Below, one piece after another: positions 8,827-18,800 of a stretch of 64,000 nt of DNA. A program made the translations under genes and the position numbers. This DNA is from Nocardioides jishulii (lineage in GTDB: Bacteria > Actinomycetota > Actinomycetes > Propionibacteriales > Nocardioidaceae). The stretch spans positions 2,790,001 to 2,854,000 of the forward strand of contig NZ_CP040748.1 in assembly GCF_006007965.1 (NCBI RefSeq). Reading direction: 5' to 3'. The notes beneath the pieces are model-generated. The model was not told the DNA's origin, did not search any database, and saw nothing but the letters and a program-made list of their open reading frames with translations. Each line of letters starts with the position of its first letter. The first letter of the stretch is position 1.

Positions 8827-9777
8827 GTGCCCGCGCCGGAAGAGTCCTCACCGTACGTCGAGCTCGACCGTGCGGCCTGGGCCTCGTTGGCCGGCCAGAC
8901 CGGCTCGCCACTGAGCGCGGAGGAGATCCACCGGCTTCGCGGACTGGGCGACTCCCTCAACCTCGACGAGGTCGAGCAGGTCTACCTGCCGTTGTCGCGC
9001 CTGCTGTCGATGTACGTCGAGAGCGCCGGCCAGCTGCACCGCAAGCAGGAGGAGTTCCTCCACCACAGCTACCCGCCGCGCACGCCCTTCGTCATCGGCA
9101 TCGCCGGCTCGGTGGCCGTCGGCAAGTCCACCACCGCCCGGGTGCTCCAGCAGATGCTCGCCCACTGGCCCGAGCACCCCAACGTCGCGCTGGTGACCAC
9201 CGACGGCTTCCTCTTCCCCAACGCCGAGCTCGAGCGCCGCGGCCTGCTGCAGCGCAAGGGCTTTCCCGAGTCGTACGACCGTCGCGCGCTGCTCAAGTTC
9301 GTCGTCGACATCAAGTCTGGCAAGGACGAGGTCGAGGCCCCGACCTACTCGCACCTGGTCTACGACGTGGTGCCCGACGAGAAGGTCGTCGTCAAGCGGC
9401 CCGACATCGTGATCGTCGAAGGGTTGAACGTCCTCCAGCCGGCGCGCGTGCGCGACGACGGACGGACCGGCCTGGCGGTCAGCGACTTCTTCGACTTCTC
9501 CGTCTACGTCGACGCCGCGGTCTCCGACATCCGCGAGTGGTACGTCGACCGCTTCCTGCACCTGCGCGAGACCGCCTTCCGCGACCCGGCGTCCTACTTC
9601 TCCAAGTACGCGCAGCTGAGCCACGACGCCTCGGTCGACGAGGCGCGCCGGATCTGGGACACCATCAACGGACCCAACCTCGAGCAGAACGTGCTCCCCA
9701 CCCGCAGCCGGGCCACGCTCGTCCTGCGCAAGGACCGGGACCACTCGGTGCGCTACGTGCGCCTGCGCAAGCTCTGA
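8827..9777 (+). CDS. coaA: Type I pantothenate kinase
   Basis: CoaA phosphorylates pantothenate with ATP, the first and feedback-inhibited step of CoA biosynthesis. The 316-residue protein has the P-loop GSVAVGKS at 94-101 and the DGFLFPN segment that follows TT in type I Pan[12 protein letters not shown] and [10 protein letters not shown] are further family motifs. The start is GTG, placed just after a TAAGAAT -10 box, so translation probably begins on a leaderless transcript. It is on the plus strand, divergent from glmS-acpS, and it converges on a small membrane-protein gene. This is not the type III (CoaX) enzyme. Confidence 0.96.
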   Translation: MPAPEESSPYVELDRAAWASLAGQTGSPLSAEEIHRLRGLGDSLNLDEVEQVYLPLSRLLSMYVESAGQLHRKQEEFLHHSYPPRTPFVIGIAGSVAVGKSTTARVLQQMLAHWPEHPNVALVTTDGFLFPNAELERRGLLQRKGFPESYDRRALLKFVVDIKSGKDEVEAPTYSHLVYDVVPDEKVVVKRPDIVIVEGLNVLQPARVRDDGRTGLAVSDFFDFSVYVDAAVSDIREWYVDRFLHLRETAFRDPASYFSKYAQLSHDASVDEARRIWDTINGPNLEQNVLPTRSRATLVLRKDRDHSVRYVRLRKL

Positions 9778-9787
9778 GGCGCCTCAG
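9774..9787. terminator. Short palindrome at the coaA 3' end
   Basis: A perfect 14-bp palindrome overlaps the coaA stop and lies between it and the convergent gene ending at 9796. It could act as a weak bidirectional terminator, but it has no loop and no T-run. Confidence 0.25.
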
Positions 9788-9795
9788 TCCACGGG

Positions 9796-10266
9796 TCAGC
9801 GCTCGGCCAGGGCGTCCCAGGCAGCCCAGGCCGGAGCCAGGAGGACGACGGCCACCACCAGGGTGAGGACGGCGAAGGCCACCTCCCCCTCGGCCGGGTC
9901 GGAGAAGGTCACCCCCAGCGCCAGCACCGCCATCACGAACCCCGTCACTGCACTCACGCCGGCGCCTGCCATGACCGCGCGGCGCGCCGCGTTCGGCGCC
10001 GAGGTCGCGACGCCCGCGGTGAGCAGCGCGAGCAGGAGGATCGGTACCCCCACGAAGGCGCTGTAGATCGCCGTCACGAAGGAGACGCCCCACGAGTCGA
10101 TCCCTTGACCGAGCGAGGACGCATCGATCAGGTACGCACCGGTGTTCCACACCACGACCGCCACCACGACGGCCCCCGGGCTGGCCCAGGACAGGAGCGC
10201 GAGGCGGCGTCGCCCAGAGGGGGCAGCGGGGGCGACGGACGCAGAATCAGGGCCAGTGGCTGTCAT
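9796..10266 (-). CDS. Hypothetical four-helix integral membrane protein
   Basis: I do not recognise a family for this 156-residue protein. After a basic cytoplasmic start it has four hydrophobic segments, at about residues 22-40, 56-82, 91-113 and 124-147, so it is an integral membrane protein with little soluble mass. The ATG at 10266 is preferred over one nine codons upstream because GGGAGGA lies 7 bases before it. It sits alone between the coaA 3' end and the glmM 3' end. Function is unknown. Confidence 0.65.
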   Translation of the reverse strand: MTATGPDSASVAPAAPSGRRRLALLSWASPGAVVVAVVVWNTGAYLIDASSLGQGIDSWGVSFVTAIYSAFVGVPILLLALLTAGVATSAPNAARRAVMAGAGVSAVTGFVMAVLALGVTFSDPAEGEVAFAVLTLVVAVVLLAPAWAAWDALAER

Positions 10267-10346
10267 GGGGACATCCTCCCGGCGCCGGCACACTGGCGGG
10301 GAGGGTCCTCGTACTCAGATCTCGACGGGTCCGTCGGCAGCGCCGA

Positions 10347-10362
10347 GGTACCACGTGGCACC
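10347..10362 (-). terminator. Imperfect palindrome just after glmM
   Basis: A 16-bp near-perfect inverted repeat (one mismatched pair) begins 5 bases beyond the glmM stop codon. It may end the glmM transcript. No T-run follows and the loop is minimal, so support is weak. Confidence 0.3.
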
Positions 10363-10366
10363 AGAG

Positions 10367-11713
10367 TCAGAGCGCCAGCTGCTGCTTGACGACGGACGCC
10401 AGGCGACCCGCCACGGCCTCGGCCTCGGCCTCGGACGGGGCCTCGACCATCACGCGTACGAGCGGCTCGGTGCCCGAGGGGCGCAGCAGGACGCGCCCAC
10501 GGTCCCCCAGGAGCGCCTCCTCCTCAGCGACCGCGGCAGCGACCACGGCGTCCTCGTCGGCCCGCGCCTTGTCGACCTCGGGGACGTTGATCAGGACCTG
10601 GGGCAGCTTCTCCATCACCGACGCCAGCTCCTTGAGCGAGAGGCCGGTGGTGACCATCCGCTCCACGAGGTGCAGGGCGGTCAGGGTGCCGTCGCCGGTG
10701 GTGGCGTGGTCGCTCAGGATGACGTGGCCGGACTGCTCGCCGCCGAGGTTGTAGCCGGAGATGTTCATGGCCTCGAGGACGTAGCGGTCACCGACCTTGG
10801 TCTGACGCACACCGACGCCGTGCGACTTCATCGCCTGGACGAAGCCGAGGTTGCTCATGACGGTCGCCACGACCGTGTTCTTGGCGAGCCTGCCCTGGTC
10901 CTTGAGGGCCAGCGCCAGGATCGCGAGGATCTGGTCGCCGTCGACCACGGTGCCCTCGGCGTCCACGGCCAGGCACCGGTCGGCGTCACCGTCGAGGCCG
11001 AAGCCCACGTCGGCGCCGTGCTCCAGGACCGCGGCCCGGAGGTCGCTGAGGTGGGTCGAGCCGCAGTTCTCGTTGATGTTGGTGCCGTCGGGGTCGGCGT
11101 GGATGGCGATGACCGTGGCGCCGGCGTCGGTCAGCGCCTTCGGTGCGGAGGCGTGGGCCGCGCCCTCGGCGCAGTCGACCACGATGGTCGTTCCGGCGAG
11201 CGGGTGCTCGATGGTGCGGACCAGGTGCGCGACGTACTCCTCGACCGCGGTGGGGTGGGTCGTGACCCGACCCACGGTGGCGCCGAGCGGCCGCTCCCAG
11301 TCCTGGCCGAGGCGTGCCTCGATCGCGATCTCGATGGCGTCGTCCAGCTTCTTGCCACCGCGTGCCAGGAACTTGATCCCGTTGTCGGGCATCGCGTTGT
11401 GGGAGGCGGAGAGGACCACGCCGAGGTCGGCGTTGAGGCTGGCGGCCAGGTGGGCCACTCCGGGCGTGGGGAGCACGCCGAGCAGGATCACGTCGACGCC
11501 GGCCGAGGCGAGGCCCGCGACGACGGCCGCCTCGAGGAACTGTCCGGAGATGCGGGTGTCGCGGCCGACCACGGCCAGTGGCCGGTGCCCCTCGAACTCG
11601 CCACGTGCGGCGAGCACGTGGGCTGCCGCCACGGAGACCTCGAGAGCAAGCTCCGCGGTCAGCTTGCCGTTGGCCAGGCCGCGTACGCCGTCAGTGCCGA
11701 AGAGTCGTGCCAT
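10367..11713 (-). CDS. glmM: Phosphoglucosamine mutase
   Basis: GlmM converts glucosamine-6-phosphate to glucosamine-1-phosphate, the step after GlmS on the way to UDP-GlcNAc. From the ATG at 11713 it has 448 residues and begins [12 protein letters not shown]. The phosphoserine loop is [12 protein letters not shown] with Ser104 as the phosphorylated residue, and the metal loop is DGDADR at 241-246. The C-terminal domain has [15 protein letters not shown], the phosphate-binding motif. A TAGCCT -10 box (11727-11722) lies 8 bases before the start, so the mRNA is probably leaderless and separate from rplM-rpsI upstream, which end in their own hairpin. Confidence 0.97.
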   Translation of the reverse strand: MARLFGTDGVRGLANGKLTAELALEVSVAAAHVLAARGEFEGHRPLAVVGRDTRISGQFLEAAVVAGLASAGVDVILLGVLPTPGVAHLAASLNADLGVVLSASHNAMPDNGIKFLARGGKKLDDAIEIAIEARLGQDWERPLGATVGRVTTHPTAVEEYVAHLVRTIEHPLAGTTIVVDCAEGAAHASAPKALTDAGATVIAIHADPDGTNINENCGSTHLSDLRAAVLEHGADVGFGLDGDADRCLAVDAEGTVVDGDQILAILALALKDQGRLAKNTVVATVMSNLGFVQAMKSHGVGVRQTKVGDRYVLEAMNISGYNLGGEQSGHVILSDHATTGDGTLTALHLVERMVTTGLSLKELASVMEKLPQVLINVPEVDKARADEDAVVAAAVAEEEALLGDRGRVLLRPSGTEPLVRVMVEAPSEAEAEAVAGRLASVVKQQLAL

Positions 11714-11721
11714 GTCGACTG

Positions 11722-11727
11722 AGGCTA
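11722..11727 (-). promoter_or_regulatory. glmM -10 box, leaderless type
   Basis: TAGCCT on the minus strand ends 8 bases before the glmM ATG. No ribosome binding site is visible in the remaining bases, so a leaderless transcript is inferred. Confidence 0.45.
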
Positions 11728-11783
11728 GTCGACCCCGACGACGGGTGCGGCACCGCCCGGCCGCGGCGGACCGGGCACGAACG

Positions 11784-11823
11784 CGCACACCCCGCCGCGG
11801 CCGAGGCCGCGACGGGGTGTGCG
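11784..11823 (-). terminator. Terminator hairpin after rpsI
   Basis: Arms 11784-11794 and 11813-11823 pair perfectly over 11 bp, and an inner stem (11796-11802 with 11805-11811) extends the structure. It starts 10 bases beyond the rpsI stop. No T-run follows, as is usual in high-GC actinobacteria. Confidence 0.7.
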
Positions 11824-11833
11824 TGAAGCTGGA

Positions 11834-12346
11834 TCAGCGCTTGCTGAACTGCGAGGCCTTGCGGGCCTTCTTGAGTCCGGCCTTCTTGCGCTCGACGACG
11901 CGGGCGTCGCGGGTGAGCAGTCCGGCCTTCTTCAGGGCCGGGCGGTTCGCCTCGAGGTCGACGTCGTTGAGCGAGCGGGCCACGCCGAGGCGCAGGGCGC
12001 CGGCCTGGCCGGCGATGCCGCCGCCGTGGATGCGGGCGATGACGTCGAAGCGACCCTCGAGCTCCAGGGCCACGAACGGCTCGTTCGCGATCTGCTGGTG
12101 GAGCTTGTTGGGGAAGTAGTCGTCCATCGTGCGGCCGTTGATGGTCCACACGCCGGTGCCGGGGACGATGCGCACGCGGGCGACGGCCTCCTTGCGGCGG
12201 CCGGTGGCCGCAGCGGGGGCGATGGTCGCTGCACGCAGCGGCGCGTCGGCCGACGGGGCGGACTCGGAGCTGTAGGCAACGCCTTCGGCGTTGGTCTCGA
12301 AGGTCTCCTCGACCTCGGTCTGGGTGTTCTCGGTGGTCTCAGCCAC
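11834..12346 (-). CDS. rpsI: 30S ribosomal protein S9
   Basis: S9 is a 30S head protein whose C-terminal tail reaches the P-site tRNA. The core has [12 protein letters not shown] (49-60), [14 protein letters not shown] in the middle and the basic ending [12 protein letters not shown], whose SKR terminus is the P-site contact. At 170 residues it is about 40 longer than E. coli S9. The excess is an acidic, Thr/Glu/Ala-rich N-terminal extension (residues 1-45), as in other actinobacteria. It follows rplM by 26 bases and the pair forms an operon ending in the hairpin at 11784-11823. Confidence 0.98.
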   Translation of the reverse strand: MAETTENTQTEVEETFETNAEGVAYSSESAPSADAPLRAATIAPAAATGRRKEAVARVRIVPGTGVWTINGRTMDDYFPNKLHQQIANEPFVALELEGRFDVIARIHGGGIAGQAGALRLGVARSLNDVDLEANRPALKKAGLLTRDARVVERKKAGLKKARKASQFSKR

Positions 12347-12372
12347 GGTAAATCCTCACTCGTCCTTGGAAG

Positions 12373-12816
12373 TTACTGGGAGACCTGGGAGATCTCGAAC
12401 GGCTTGGCCTGCTGGGCCTGGTGCGGGTGCTCGGGGCCTGCGTAGACCTTGAGCTTCTTGAGCATCTGGCGGCCAAGGCGGTTCTTGGGGAGCATGCCCC
12501 ACACAGCCTTCTCAATGGCCTTGCGGGCGTCCTTCTCCAGCAGCTCGCCGAACGGCGTGGCGGTCAGACCACCCGGGTAGCCGGAGTGACGGTAGGCCAG
12601 CTTGGTGACCTTCTTGTTACCGGAAAGAGCGACCTTGTCCGCGTTGACGATGATGACGAAGTCACCCATGTCCATGTGCGGAGCAAACGTGGGCTTGTGC
12701 TTGCCACGCAGGAGGTTGGCGGTCTGGACGGCGAGGCGTCCGAGAACGACGTCGGTGGCGTCGATGACGAGCCACTGACGGTCGACGTCAGCGGGCTTCG
12801 GGCTGTACGTGCGCAC
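12373..12816 (-). CDS. rplM: 50S ribosomal protein L13
   Basis: L13 is an early-assembling 50S protein. The 147-residue sequence shows the family features [15 protein letters not shown] near the N-terminus, [14 protein letters not shown], and the C-terminal [13 protein letters not shown]. The GTG start (12816) gives MRTYSPK, the usual actinobacterial start. GAGAAGG, the ribosome binding site, lies in a perfect inverted repeat (12819-12832), so translation could be masked. The promoter at 13007-13036 would give a leader of about 180 bases. rplM and rpsI are together as in most bacteria. Confidence 0.98.
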   Translation of the reverse strand: MRTYSPKPADVDRQWLVIDATDVVLGRLAVQTANLLRGKHKPTFAPHMDMGDFVIIVNADKVALSGNKKVTKLAYRHSGYPGGLTATPFGELLEKDARKAIEKAVWGMLPKNRLGRQMLKKLKVYAGPEHPHQAQQAKPFEISQVSQ

Positions 12817-12818
12817 GG

Positions 12819-12832
12819 CGAGAACCTTCTCG
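12819..12832 (-). promoter_or_regulatory. Hairpin enclosing the rplM ribosome binding site
   Basis: A perfect 14-base inverted repeat (arms 12819-12824 and 12827-12832) lies 2 bases upstream of the rplM GTG. The Shine-Dalgarno bases AAGG fall in the loop and upper stem. It could limit rplM translation. Pairing is seen; regulation is inferred. Confidence 0.4.
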
Positions 12833-13006
12833 TTCGTAGGTTCCGACCGGAGGTGTCCGGCCGGGGGGTGGAGCTGCGACTTCTGACGAACACGGCCCGG
12901 CTTACCCGACCTGCCGGCGGACCGGTGGGCGGGACGTCCGGATCTGCATCCCCCGTCGGGCCGGTGAACGGCACGGCAGAGAACGCGGCAGGAGTCGCGA
13001 CTTGCA

Positions 13007-13036
13007 AGGGTACGCGGGCAGGAGCGCGTGGGTCAA
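13007..13036 (-). promoter_or_regulatory. Candidate rplM-rpsI promoter
   Basis: On the minus strand TTGACC (13036-13031) is followed after exactly 18 bases by TACCCT (13012-13007). This matches the rpsL promoter candidate (TTGACC, 18 bases, TAGCCT), which raises confidence. It lies about 190 bases before the rplM start. Confidence 0.6.
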
Positions 13037-13281
13037 AAGCGCACGACGTGGCCGCGACGTACGTCCACAGCCCGCAGCGAGGACGTGGTCACGGAGCCCG
13101 TCAGCCGGGACTAGTGTGGTGCGTGCTGGCACCCGCGCCAGGACCATGGCACGACCGCAGCCGCCCACCGGGCGCGCCACGAGCAGGCGTTTTCGGAACC
13201 CCGCCTGCGACGTGCGAGCGGGGCGCCGATAAATTGGTGACGACAAACACACATGCGCTGAACTGCGAGCAAGGAGCCGAC

Positions 13282-14592
<1,311 letters not shown>

Positions 14593-14623
14593 GTCCAGTC
14601 CCGACGTCACAGCTCCGAGCTCA

Positions 14624-14666
14624 CCGAGGCCCGGTTCCCTTTCTGGGAGCCGGGCCTCGGCGCTTT
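14624..14666 (+). terminator. Terminator after gltA
   Basis: Arms 14624-14634 and 14650-14660 pair perfectly over 11 bp around a 15-base loop. A short pyrimidine run (CTTTCT) follows. It lies about 30 bases after the gltA stop. Confidence 0.8.
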
Positions 14667-14774
14667 CTGACTGCGGCGACGGGGCCCGCACCAGGCACCC
14701 ATCGGCCGAATGTCTTGAAATTCCCCCATGCTCGTTTCAGCCACTTCCCAGAGATGCGGTGCACAGTGGTGGGT

Positions 14775-16061
14775 ATGAGCAACGAGCCGAACTCTCCGAA
14801 CGACCCGTCCGACCCGCGCGACCCCTCGGGCCGCCCCGTCCCGCCGGCCACGTTCTACGGCCAGGGTGGGTCCTCTGACCCGAGCTCTCCGCCGGGTTCG
14901 GCCTCTGCTCAGGGCGGGGGCCCCAGCTCCCCGCCGCCCCCGCCCCCGACCGCGCCGGAGAAGAAGGCGCGCCAGGCGGGTGCCGGCATCGCAGTCGCCT
15001 CGCTCGTGCTGGGCCTCCTCGGCGGCGTCGGCGGCGCGGCGGCGTACGACCGCTGGGGCGACGACGACTCCACCTCCTCCTCGAGGAACACCTCGAAGGT
15101 GGTCGACCAAGGCAGGTCCTCGGCCGACGACGGAACCGTGGAAGGCGTCGCCGCTCGCGTCCTGCCGTCCGTGGTGCGGATCGACGTCGCCTCCGAGCAG
15201 GCGGCGGGCTCCGGGTCGGGCATCATCCTCAGCTCCGACGGGCAGATCCTCACCAACGAGCACGTGGTCGCGGGCGCCGGCGAGGGCGCCAGCCTGCGCG
15301 TCTCCTTCGACGACGGCACCCGTGCCGACGCCAAGGTGCTCGGCACCGACCCCCTGACCGACACCGCGCTGATCCAGGCCGAGGGCGTCACCGACCTGAC
15401 CCCGGCCACGATCGGCAAGTCCAGCAACCTGCAGGTGGGCCAGCAGGTCGTGGCCATCGGCTCCCCGTTCGGCCTGGACGCCACGGTCACCAGCGGCATC
15501 ATCAGCGCGCTCAACCGCCCGGTCAACGTCGGCACCGCCGACAACCAGGGCAACTCCACGACCTACCCCGCGATCCAGACCGACGCGGCGATCAACCCCG
15601 GCAACAGCGGCGGACCGCTGGTCGACATGACCGGCAGCGTGGTCGGCATCAACTCCTCGATCCGCACGGCATCGTCGGGCTCGGGCCAGGAGAGCGGCTC
15701 CATCGGACTCGGCTTCGCGATCCCGATCGACGAGATCCTGCCGATCATCGACCAGATGAAGGAGGGCGAGAAGCCCACCCACGCACGCCTCGGCATCCGC
15801 GTGAGCGACACCGAAGGCACGGACTCCGACACGGTCGGCGCCCTGGTCCGCGAGGTCAACCAGGACGCTGCCGCCGAGGCCGCCGGGCTCAAGCCCGGAG
15901 ACGTGATCACCAAGATCGACGACAAGCCCATCGACGGTGCCGACGCACTCGTGGCGACCGTGCGCAGCTTCCGGCCCGGCGACGAGGTGAAGGTGACCTT
16001 CGTGCGCGACGGCAAGGAGCGGACCGTCGACCTCAAGCTGGGCTCCGACGCTGACGAGTGA
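14775..16061 (+). CDS. HtrA/DegP-type membrane-anchored serine protease with PDZ domain
   Basis: This 428-residue protein probably cleaves misfolded or specific proteins outside the membrane. Order: a Pro/Ser/Gly-rich cytoplasmic region (1-65), one membrane helix (about 68-92), a trypsin-like protease domain (about 120-330) with His163 in NEHVV, Asp196 in LTDTALI and Ser278 in PGNSGGP, and a C-terminal PDZ domain (about 336-425) with GLKPGDVITKID. All three catalytic residues are present. The architecture matches actinobacterial HtrA/PepD-like proteases. I chose the ATG at 14775, after the gltA terminator. It is a single gene between two terminators, and no regulator is adjacent. Confidence 0.92.
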   Translation: MSNEPNSPNDPSDPRDPSGRPVPPATFYGQGGSSDPSSPPGSASAQGGGPSSPPPPPPTAPEKKARQAGAGIAVASLVLGLLGGVGGAAAYDRWGDDDSTSSSRNTSKVVDQGRSSADDGTVEGVAARVLPSVVRIDVASEQAAGSGSGIILSSDGQILTNEHVVAGAGEGASLRVSFDDGTRADAKVLGTDPLTDTALIQAEGVTDLTPATIGKSSNLQVGQQVVAIGSPFGLDATVTSGIISALNRPVNVGTADNQGNSTTYPAIQTDAAINPGNSGGPLVDMTGSVVGINSSIRTASSGSGQESGSIGLGFAIPIDEILPIIDQMKEGEKPTHARLGIRVSDTEGTDSDTVGALVREVNQDAAAEAAGLKPGDVITKIDDKPIDGADALVATVRSFRPGDEVKVTFVRDGKERTVDLKLGSDADE

Positions 16062-16108
16062 CCTCTGAGGGGGCCTCCGACCGCGACTCGGACTGACCCG
16101 ACCCCCGT

Positions 16109-16150
16109 CGCCCGAGCTCCGCCAGCCACCCTGCTGGCGGAGCTCGGGCG
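16109..16150 (+). terminator. Strong terminator after the HtrA-type protease gene
   Basis: Two perfectly complementary 18-base arms (16109-16126 and 16133-16150) enclose a 6-base loop. It lies about 50 bases after the protease stop. There is no T-run, but the stem is long and GC-rich. Confidence 0.85.
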
Positions 16151-16236
16151 TCACTGGTCCACACCACCTCCATGGGTGCAGCGCCGCCGCGCTATCTCAT
16201 ATATCTTGTGGCGCACATCACTCCACGGAGGTCTGC

Positions 16237-18069
16237 ATGCCCCACCGTCCCGTACGGCCCACCGCTGCGCTGGTCGCACTCGCCCTGCTCGCCTCGGGCA
16301 CCGCGGCCCTGGTCGCGCCTGCCGCGTCCACCCCCTCCTCGGGTGCGGCGCCTGACTCGTTCACCAGAGTCGACGTCGACACCGCCGTGAGCGGCGCGGC
16401 GTTCACCGTGGTCGGCGAGGTCTTCCCGGGCGAGCAGAACATCATCACCTCGGGTTACGGCGCCCTTGCGGGCGGTGCCCCCGTCGGCGGCGGGACGGTC
16501 CAGGTCTACCGTCCCGGTCGCGACCTGTGGACGTGGTCCCGCACGACCGTGGTGGATGCCGACGACCAGCTCGTCTTCCCCAACCGGGTCACCGTCGCCG
16601 ACGTCAACGGCGACGGGCTCAACGACCTGATCGTGCCGTCGGGGTGGTTCTTCGAGCCGGACGGCCCCGCCAAGCGTCCCCAGGGGGCACTCACCTGGTG
16701 GGAGAACCGCGGGTTGGACACCAAGGGTGCGCCCCGCGCCTTCGTCCGCCACGACGTGGCGCCGAGCCAGCAGGCCTCCTTCCACGGGGTCGACCTCGTC
16801 GACCTGGACGGCGACGGCATCCGCGACCTCGTCACCACGAGCGAGGCCGGACGCGCGGCCCACATGCAGGACGACGACACCGTGACGCTGCAGTACCTGC
16901 GCGGTCGCGCCGACCACAGCTTCGAGTCGCCCCGCACCCTGGCCACCGGTTCCGGAGGGAGCCACCCCGTGGTCCACGACGTCGACGGTGACGGACGCCA
17001 GGACATCGTCTCCGCGCAGTATTTCGGCATCGCGAACGACGAGCTCGACAAGGCGTCGTTCATGTGGTTCGAGCGGGTGGGCGACTCAACGGGGCCGCTC
17101 TCCGAGGCCGACTTCGAGAAGCACACGATCGCCACGATGGGCAAGGCCGGCCACGGCTTCGGGATCATGCCCGTGCCCGACCTCCGCGCACCCGGCACCA
17201 CCTCATGGGTCGGCGTCAACCACCAGAACCGCTGCTTCATGGAGATGATCGGCCGCCCGGGTCAGTTCCCGGCCGAGGCCGTCATGGAGTTCACCCCTGG
17301 CGACGACGTCCGGGAGCCGTGGGCGATCAGCGTGCTGTCGGTGCCGGAGAATCCGTCCGCCGACCCGATGGACTGCGACGACGCCTTCCGCGACGGCGCG
17401 GGGACCATCCACCCCTCCGACGAGATCACCTCCCGACCCTCCCCCGGCCAAGCGGGACCTGGCGTCTTCGGCCACGGTGACGTCGACGGTGACGGAGACA
17501 CCGACCTGCTGGTCTCGGGCGACGGCGACCGCCGCCTCTTCTGGATCGAGAGGGTGGACGCCTCGACGACGCGGCTCCACACGCTCACCGCCCCGGGCGA
17601 GGAGTTCGGCCAGTCGGGTGGGGCCGTGGTCGCGGACCTCAACGGCGACGGCACCAACGAGCTCGTCTTCAGCTCGTTCGACAAGAACACCCTCGCCCTG
17701 TGGACGTCCCGCCCCGGCACCCCCGTCACCGATCCGCCCGCACCGCGACCCAAGGCCGCCACCAAGACCCGCGCCACCGTGAAGTTCGCCCCACGCAAGC
17801 GCGTCGCCACCGTCCGGGTGAAGGTCACCTCCCGACGCGCCGACGCCTCGCGCGTCGACGGCCGGGTCCGGGTCCGGGTCATGCACGGGAAGAAGACCGT
17901 ACGCACGGTGCTGGTGAAGGTCAGTCCCCGCGGCGTCGCCGTGGTGAAGGTGCCGCGCAAGGCGCTGCGGAGGAAGGGCGTCTACCGGGTCGTCGTGCGC
18001 TACACCGGGAGCGTCACCCACAAGGCGAGCCGCGACACCGCACGGTTCCGCGTGAAGCGGAGGGCGTGA
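16237..18069 (+). CDS. Secreted FG-GAP/VCBS-repeat protein with C-terminal Ig-like domain
   Basis: This 610-residue protein starts with a typical signal peptide (about 1-31, basic start, hydrophobic core, Ala-rich end) after a GGAGGT ribosome binding site. It carries five calcium-binding-type D-x-D/N-G-D-G loops at about residues 122, 189, 248, 415 and 467, as in FG-GAP/VCBS beta-propeller blades. A Pro-rich linker (about 495-510) leads to a very basic beta-rich domain (about 515-610) resembling bacterial Ig-like repeats. There is no sortase motif, lipobox or membrane tail, so it is probably released or held electrostatically. Ligand and function are unknown; no enzyme motif is visible. Confidence 0.75.
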   Translation: MPHRPVRPTAALVALALLASGTAALVAPAASTPSSGAAPDSFTRVDVDTAVSGAAFTVVGEVFPGEQNIITSGYGALAGGAPVGGGTVQVYRPGRDLWTWSRTTVVDADDQLVFPNRVTVADVNGDGLNDLIVPSGWFFEPDGPAKRPQGALTWWENRGLDTKGAPRAFVRHDVAPSQQASFHGVDLVDLDGDGIRDLVTTSEAGRAAHMQDDDTVTLQYLRGRADHSFESPRTLATGSGGSHPVVHDVDGDGRQDIVSAQYFGIANDELDKASFMWFERVGDSTGPLSEADFEKHTIATMGKAGHGFGIMPVPDLRAPGTTSWVGVNHQNRCFMEMIGRPGQFPAEAVMEFTPGDDVREPWAISVLSVPENPSADPMDCDDAFRDGAGTIHPSDEITSRPSPGQAGPGVFGHGDVDGDGDTDLLVSGDGDRRLFWIERVDASTTRLHTLTAPGEEFGQSGGAVVADLNGDGTNELVFSSFDKNTLALWTSRPGTPVTDPPAPRPKAATKTRATVKFAPRKRVATVRVKVTSRRADASRVDGRVRVRVMHGKKTVRTVLVKVSPRGVAVVKVPRKALRRKGVYRVVVRYTGSVTHKASRDTARFRVKRRA

Positions 18070-18106
18070 CCCGCCTCCACCCGCGCTCGACGGTCGGTCG
18101 CCGGTG

Positions 18107-18721
18107 TCATCCGGCGACCGGCCGCTGGTCGGCACCCACCATGCGCAGCGCCAGGACCCGGTAGTGCTCGGCGACGTCGTCCGGGGTCCATCCCCCCTCC
18201 GGGTCGTACCAACGAGCGATGTCGATGCCGAGCGACAGGATGGCCGCGGCCGTCATCGTCGGTGACGTCGCGTCGAAGAACCCTTCCGCGACACCTCGCG
18301 CGACGACCTCGCGCACGACCACGTCCATCGCGTGGCGCATCGCCATCACCTCGGCGTGGTGCGCCGGCGCCAGGGAGGCGAGCTCGTAGTTGACGATGCG
18401 GGCCACGGTCGGGTTGAGGGCGTGGAACCTGGCGAAGTCGACCACGAGCCGCTCCAGCTGCTCGGTCGGCGTGCCGGGCATGGCCACCGCCTGCTCGCAG
18501 ACGCTCAGCGCCTCAGCGTGCCCACGAGTGGAGATGAGGTGGAGCAGCTCCTCCTTGGAGCGGTGGTGCACGTAGAGAGCCGCGGGGCTCATCCCCGCCG
18601 CAGCGGCGATGTCGCGGGTCGTGGTGCCGTGGAAGCCCTTCGTCGCGAACGACGCCACGGCAGCCTCGAAGAGCCGCAGGCGGGCGCCGGTCAGTCCGGG
18701 TCCGTTGACGTCGTCGTCCAT
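18107..18721 (-). CDS. TetR-family transcriptional regulator
   Basis: This 204-residue protein has an N-terminal TetR DNA-binding domain. The helix-turn-helix covers about residues 33-55 (TTRDIAAAAGMSPAALYVHH), followed by a ligand-binding C-terminal domain. The ATG at 18721 is chosen because a TAGACT -10 box lies 7 bases upstream, giving a leaderless mRNA; an in-frame ATG at 18751 would lie upstream of that box. It is divergent from the SDR-SDR-phosphotransferase-acyl-CoA dehydrogenase operon and very probably represses it, through the palindrome at 18734-18748. The ligand is likely an acyl-CoA or related catabolite, by inference from the operon. Confidence 0.88.
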   Translation of the reverse strand: MDDDVNGPGLTGARLRLFEAAVASFATKGFHGTTTRDIAAAAGMSPAALYVHHRSKEELLHLISTRGHAEALSVCEQAVAMPGTPTEQLERLVVDFARFHALNPTVARIVNYELASLAPAHHAEVMAMRHAMDVVVREVVARGVAEGFFDATSPTMTAAAILSLGIDIARWYDPEGGWTPDDVAEHYRVLALRMVGADQRPVAG

Positions 18722-18728
18722 GCCTGTC

Positions 18729-18748
18729 AGTCTAAGCAAGCGCTCACT
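18729..18748. promoter_or_regulatory. tetR -10 box and candidate TetR operator
   Basis: TAGACT on the minus strand (18734-18729) is followed upstream by an imperfect palindrome centred on AGCGCT (18739-18744, outer AG/CT pairs). The GCAAGCGCTCAC sequence resembles operators of lipid-catabolic TetR repressors. It lies between the divergent start sites, so one bound repressor could control both. Confidence 0.5.
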
Positions 18749-18800
18749 CATGTGGCCAGCGCCACAGCGTCGCCCCACCCCCGAACCTCTGGAGGAACTC

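Larger units (their letters stand above)
12817..13281. other. rplM-gltA divergent intergenic region
   Basis: This 465-bp gap separates divergent rplM and citrate synthase. I see no supported gene in it; open frames through it are high-GC artefacts. It holds the rplM promoter candidate (13007-13036), the rplM ribosome-binding-site hairpin (12819-12832) and, near the gltA start, an AT-richer patch (13228-13250) that may contain a gltA -10 box (TAAATT at 13230-13235, no good -35). The gltA ribosome binding site AAGGAG is at 13271-13276. Confidence 0.6.

Noticed and set aside
12421-13281. In-frame extension upstream of gltA that would add nearly 290 residues
   Set aside because: It runs antisense over rplM and through the intergenic region with no domain, while AAGGAG marks the GTG at 13282.
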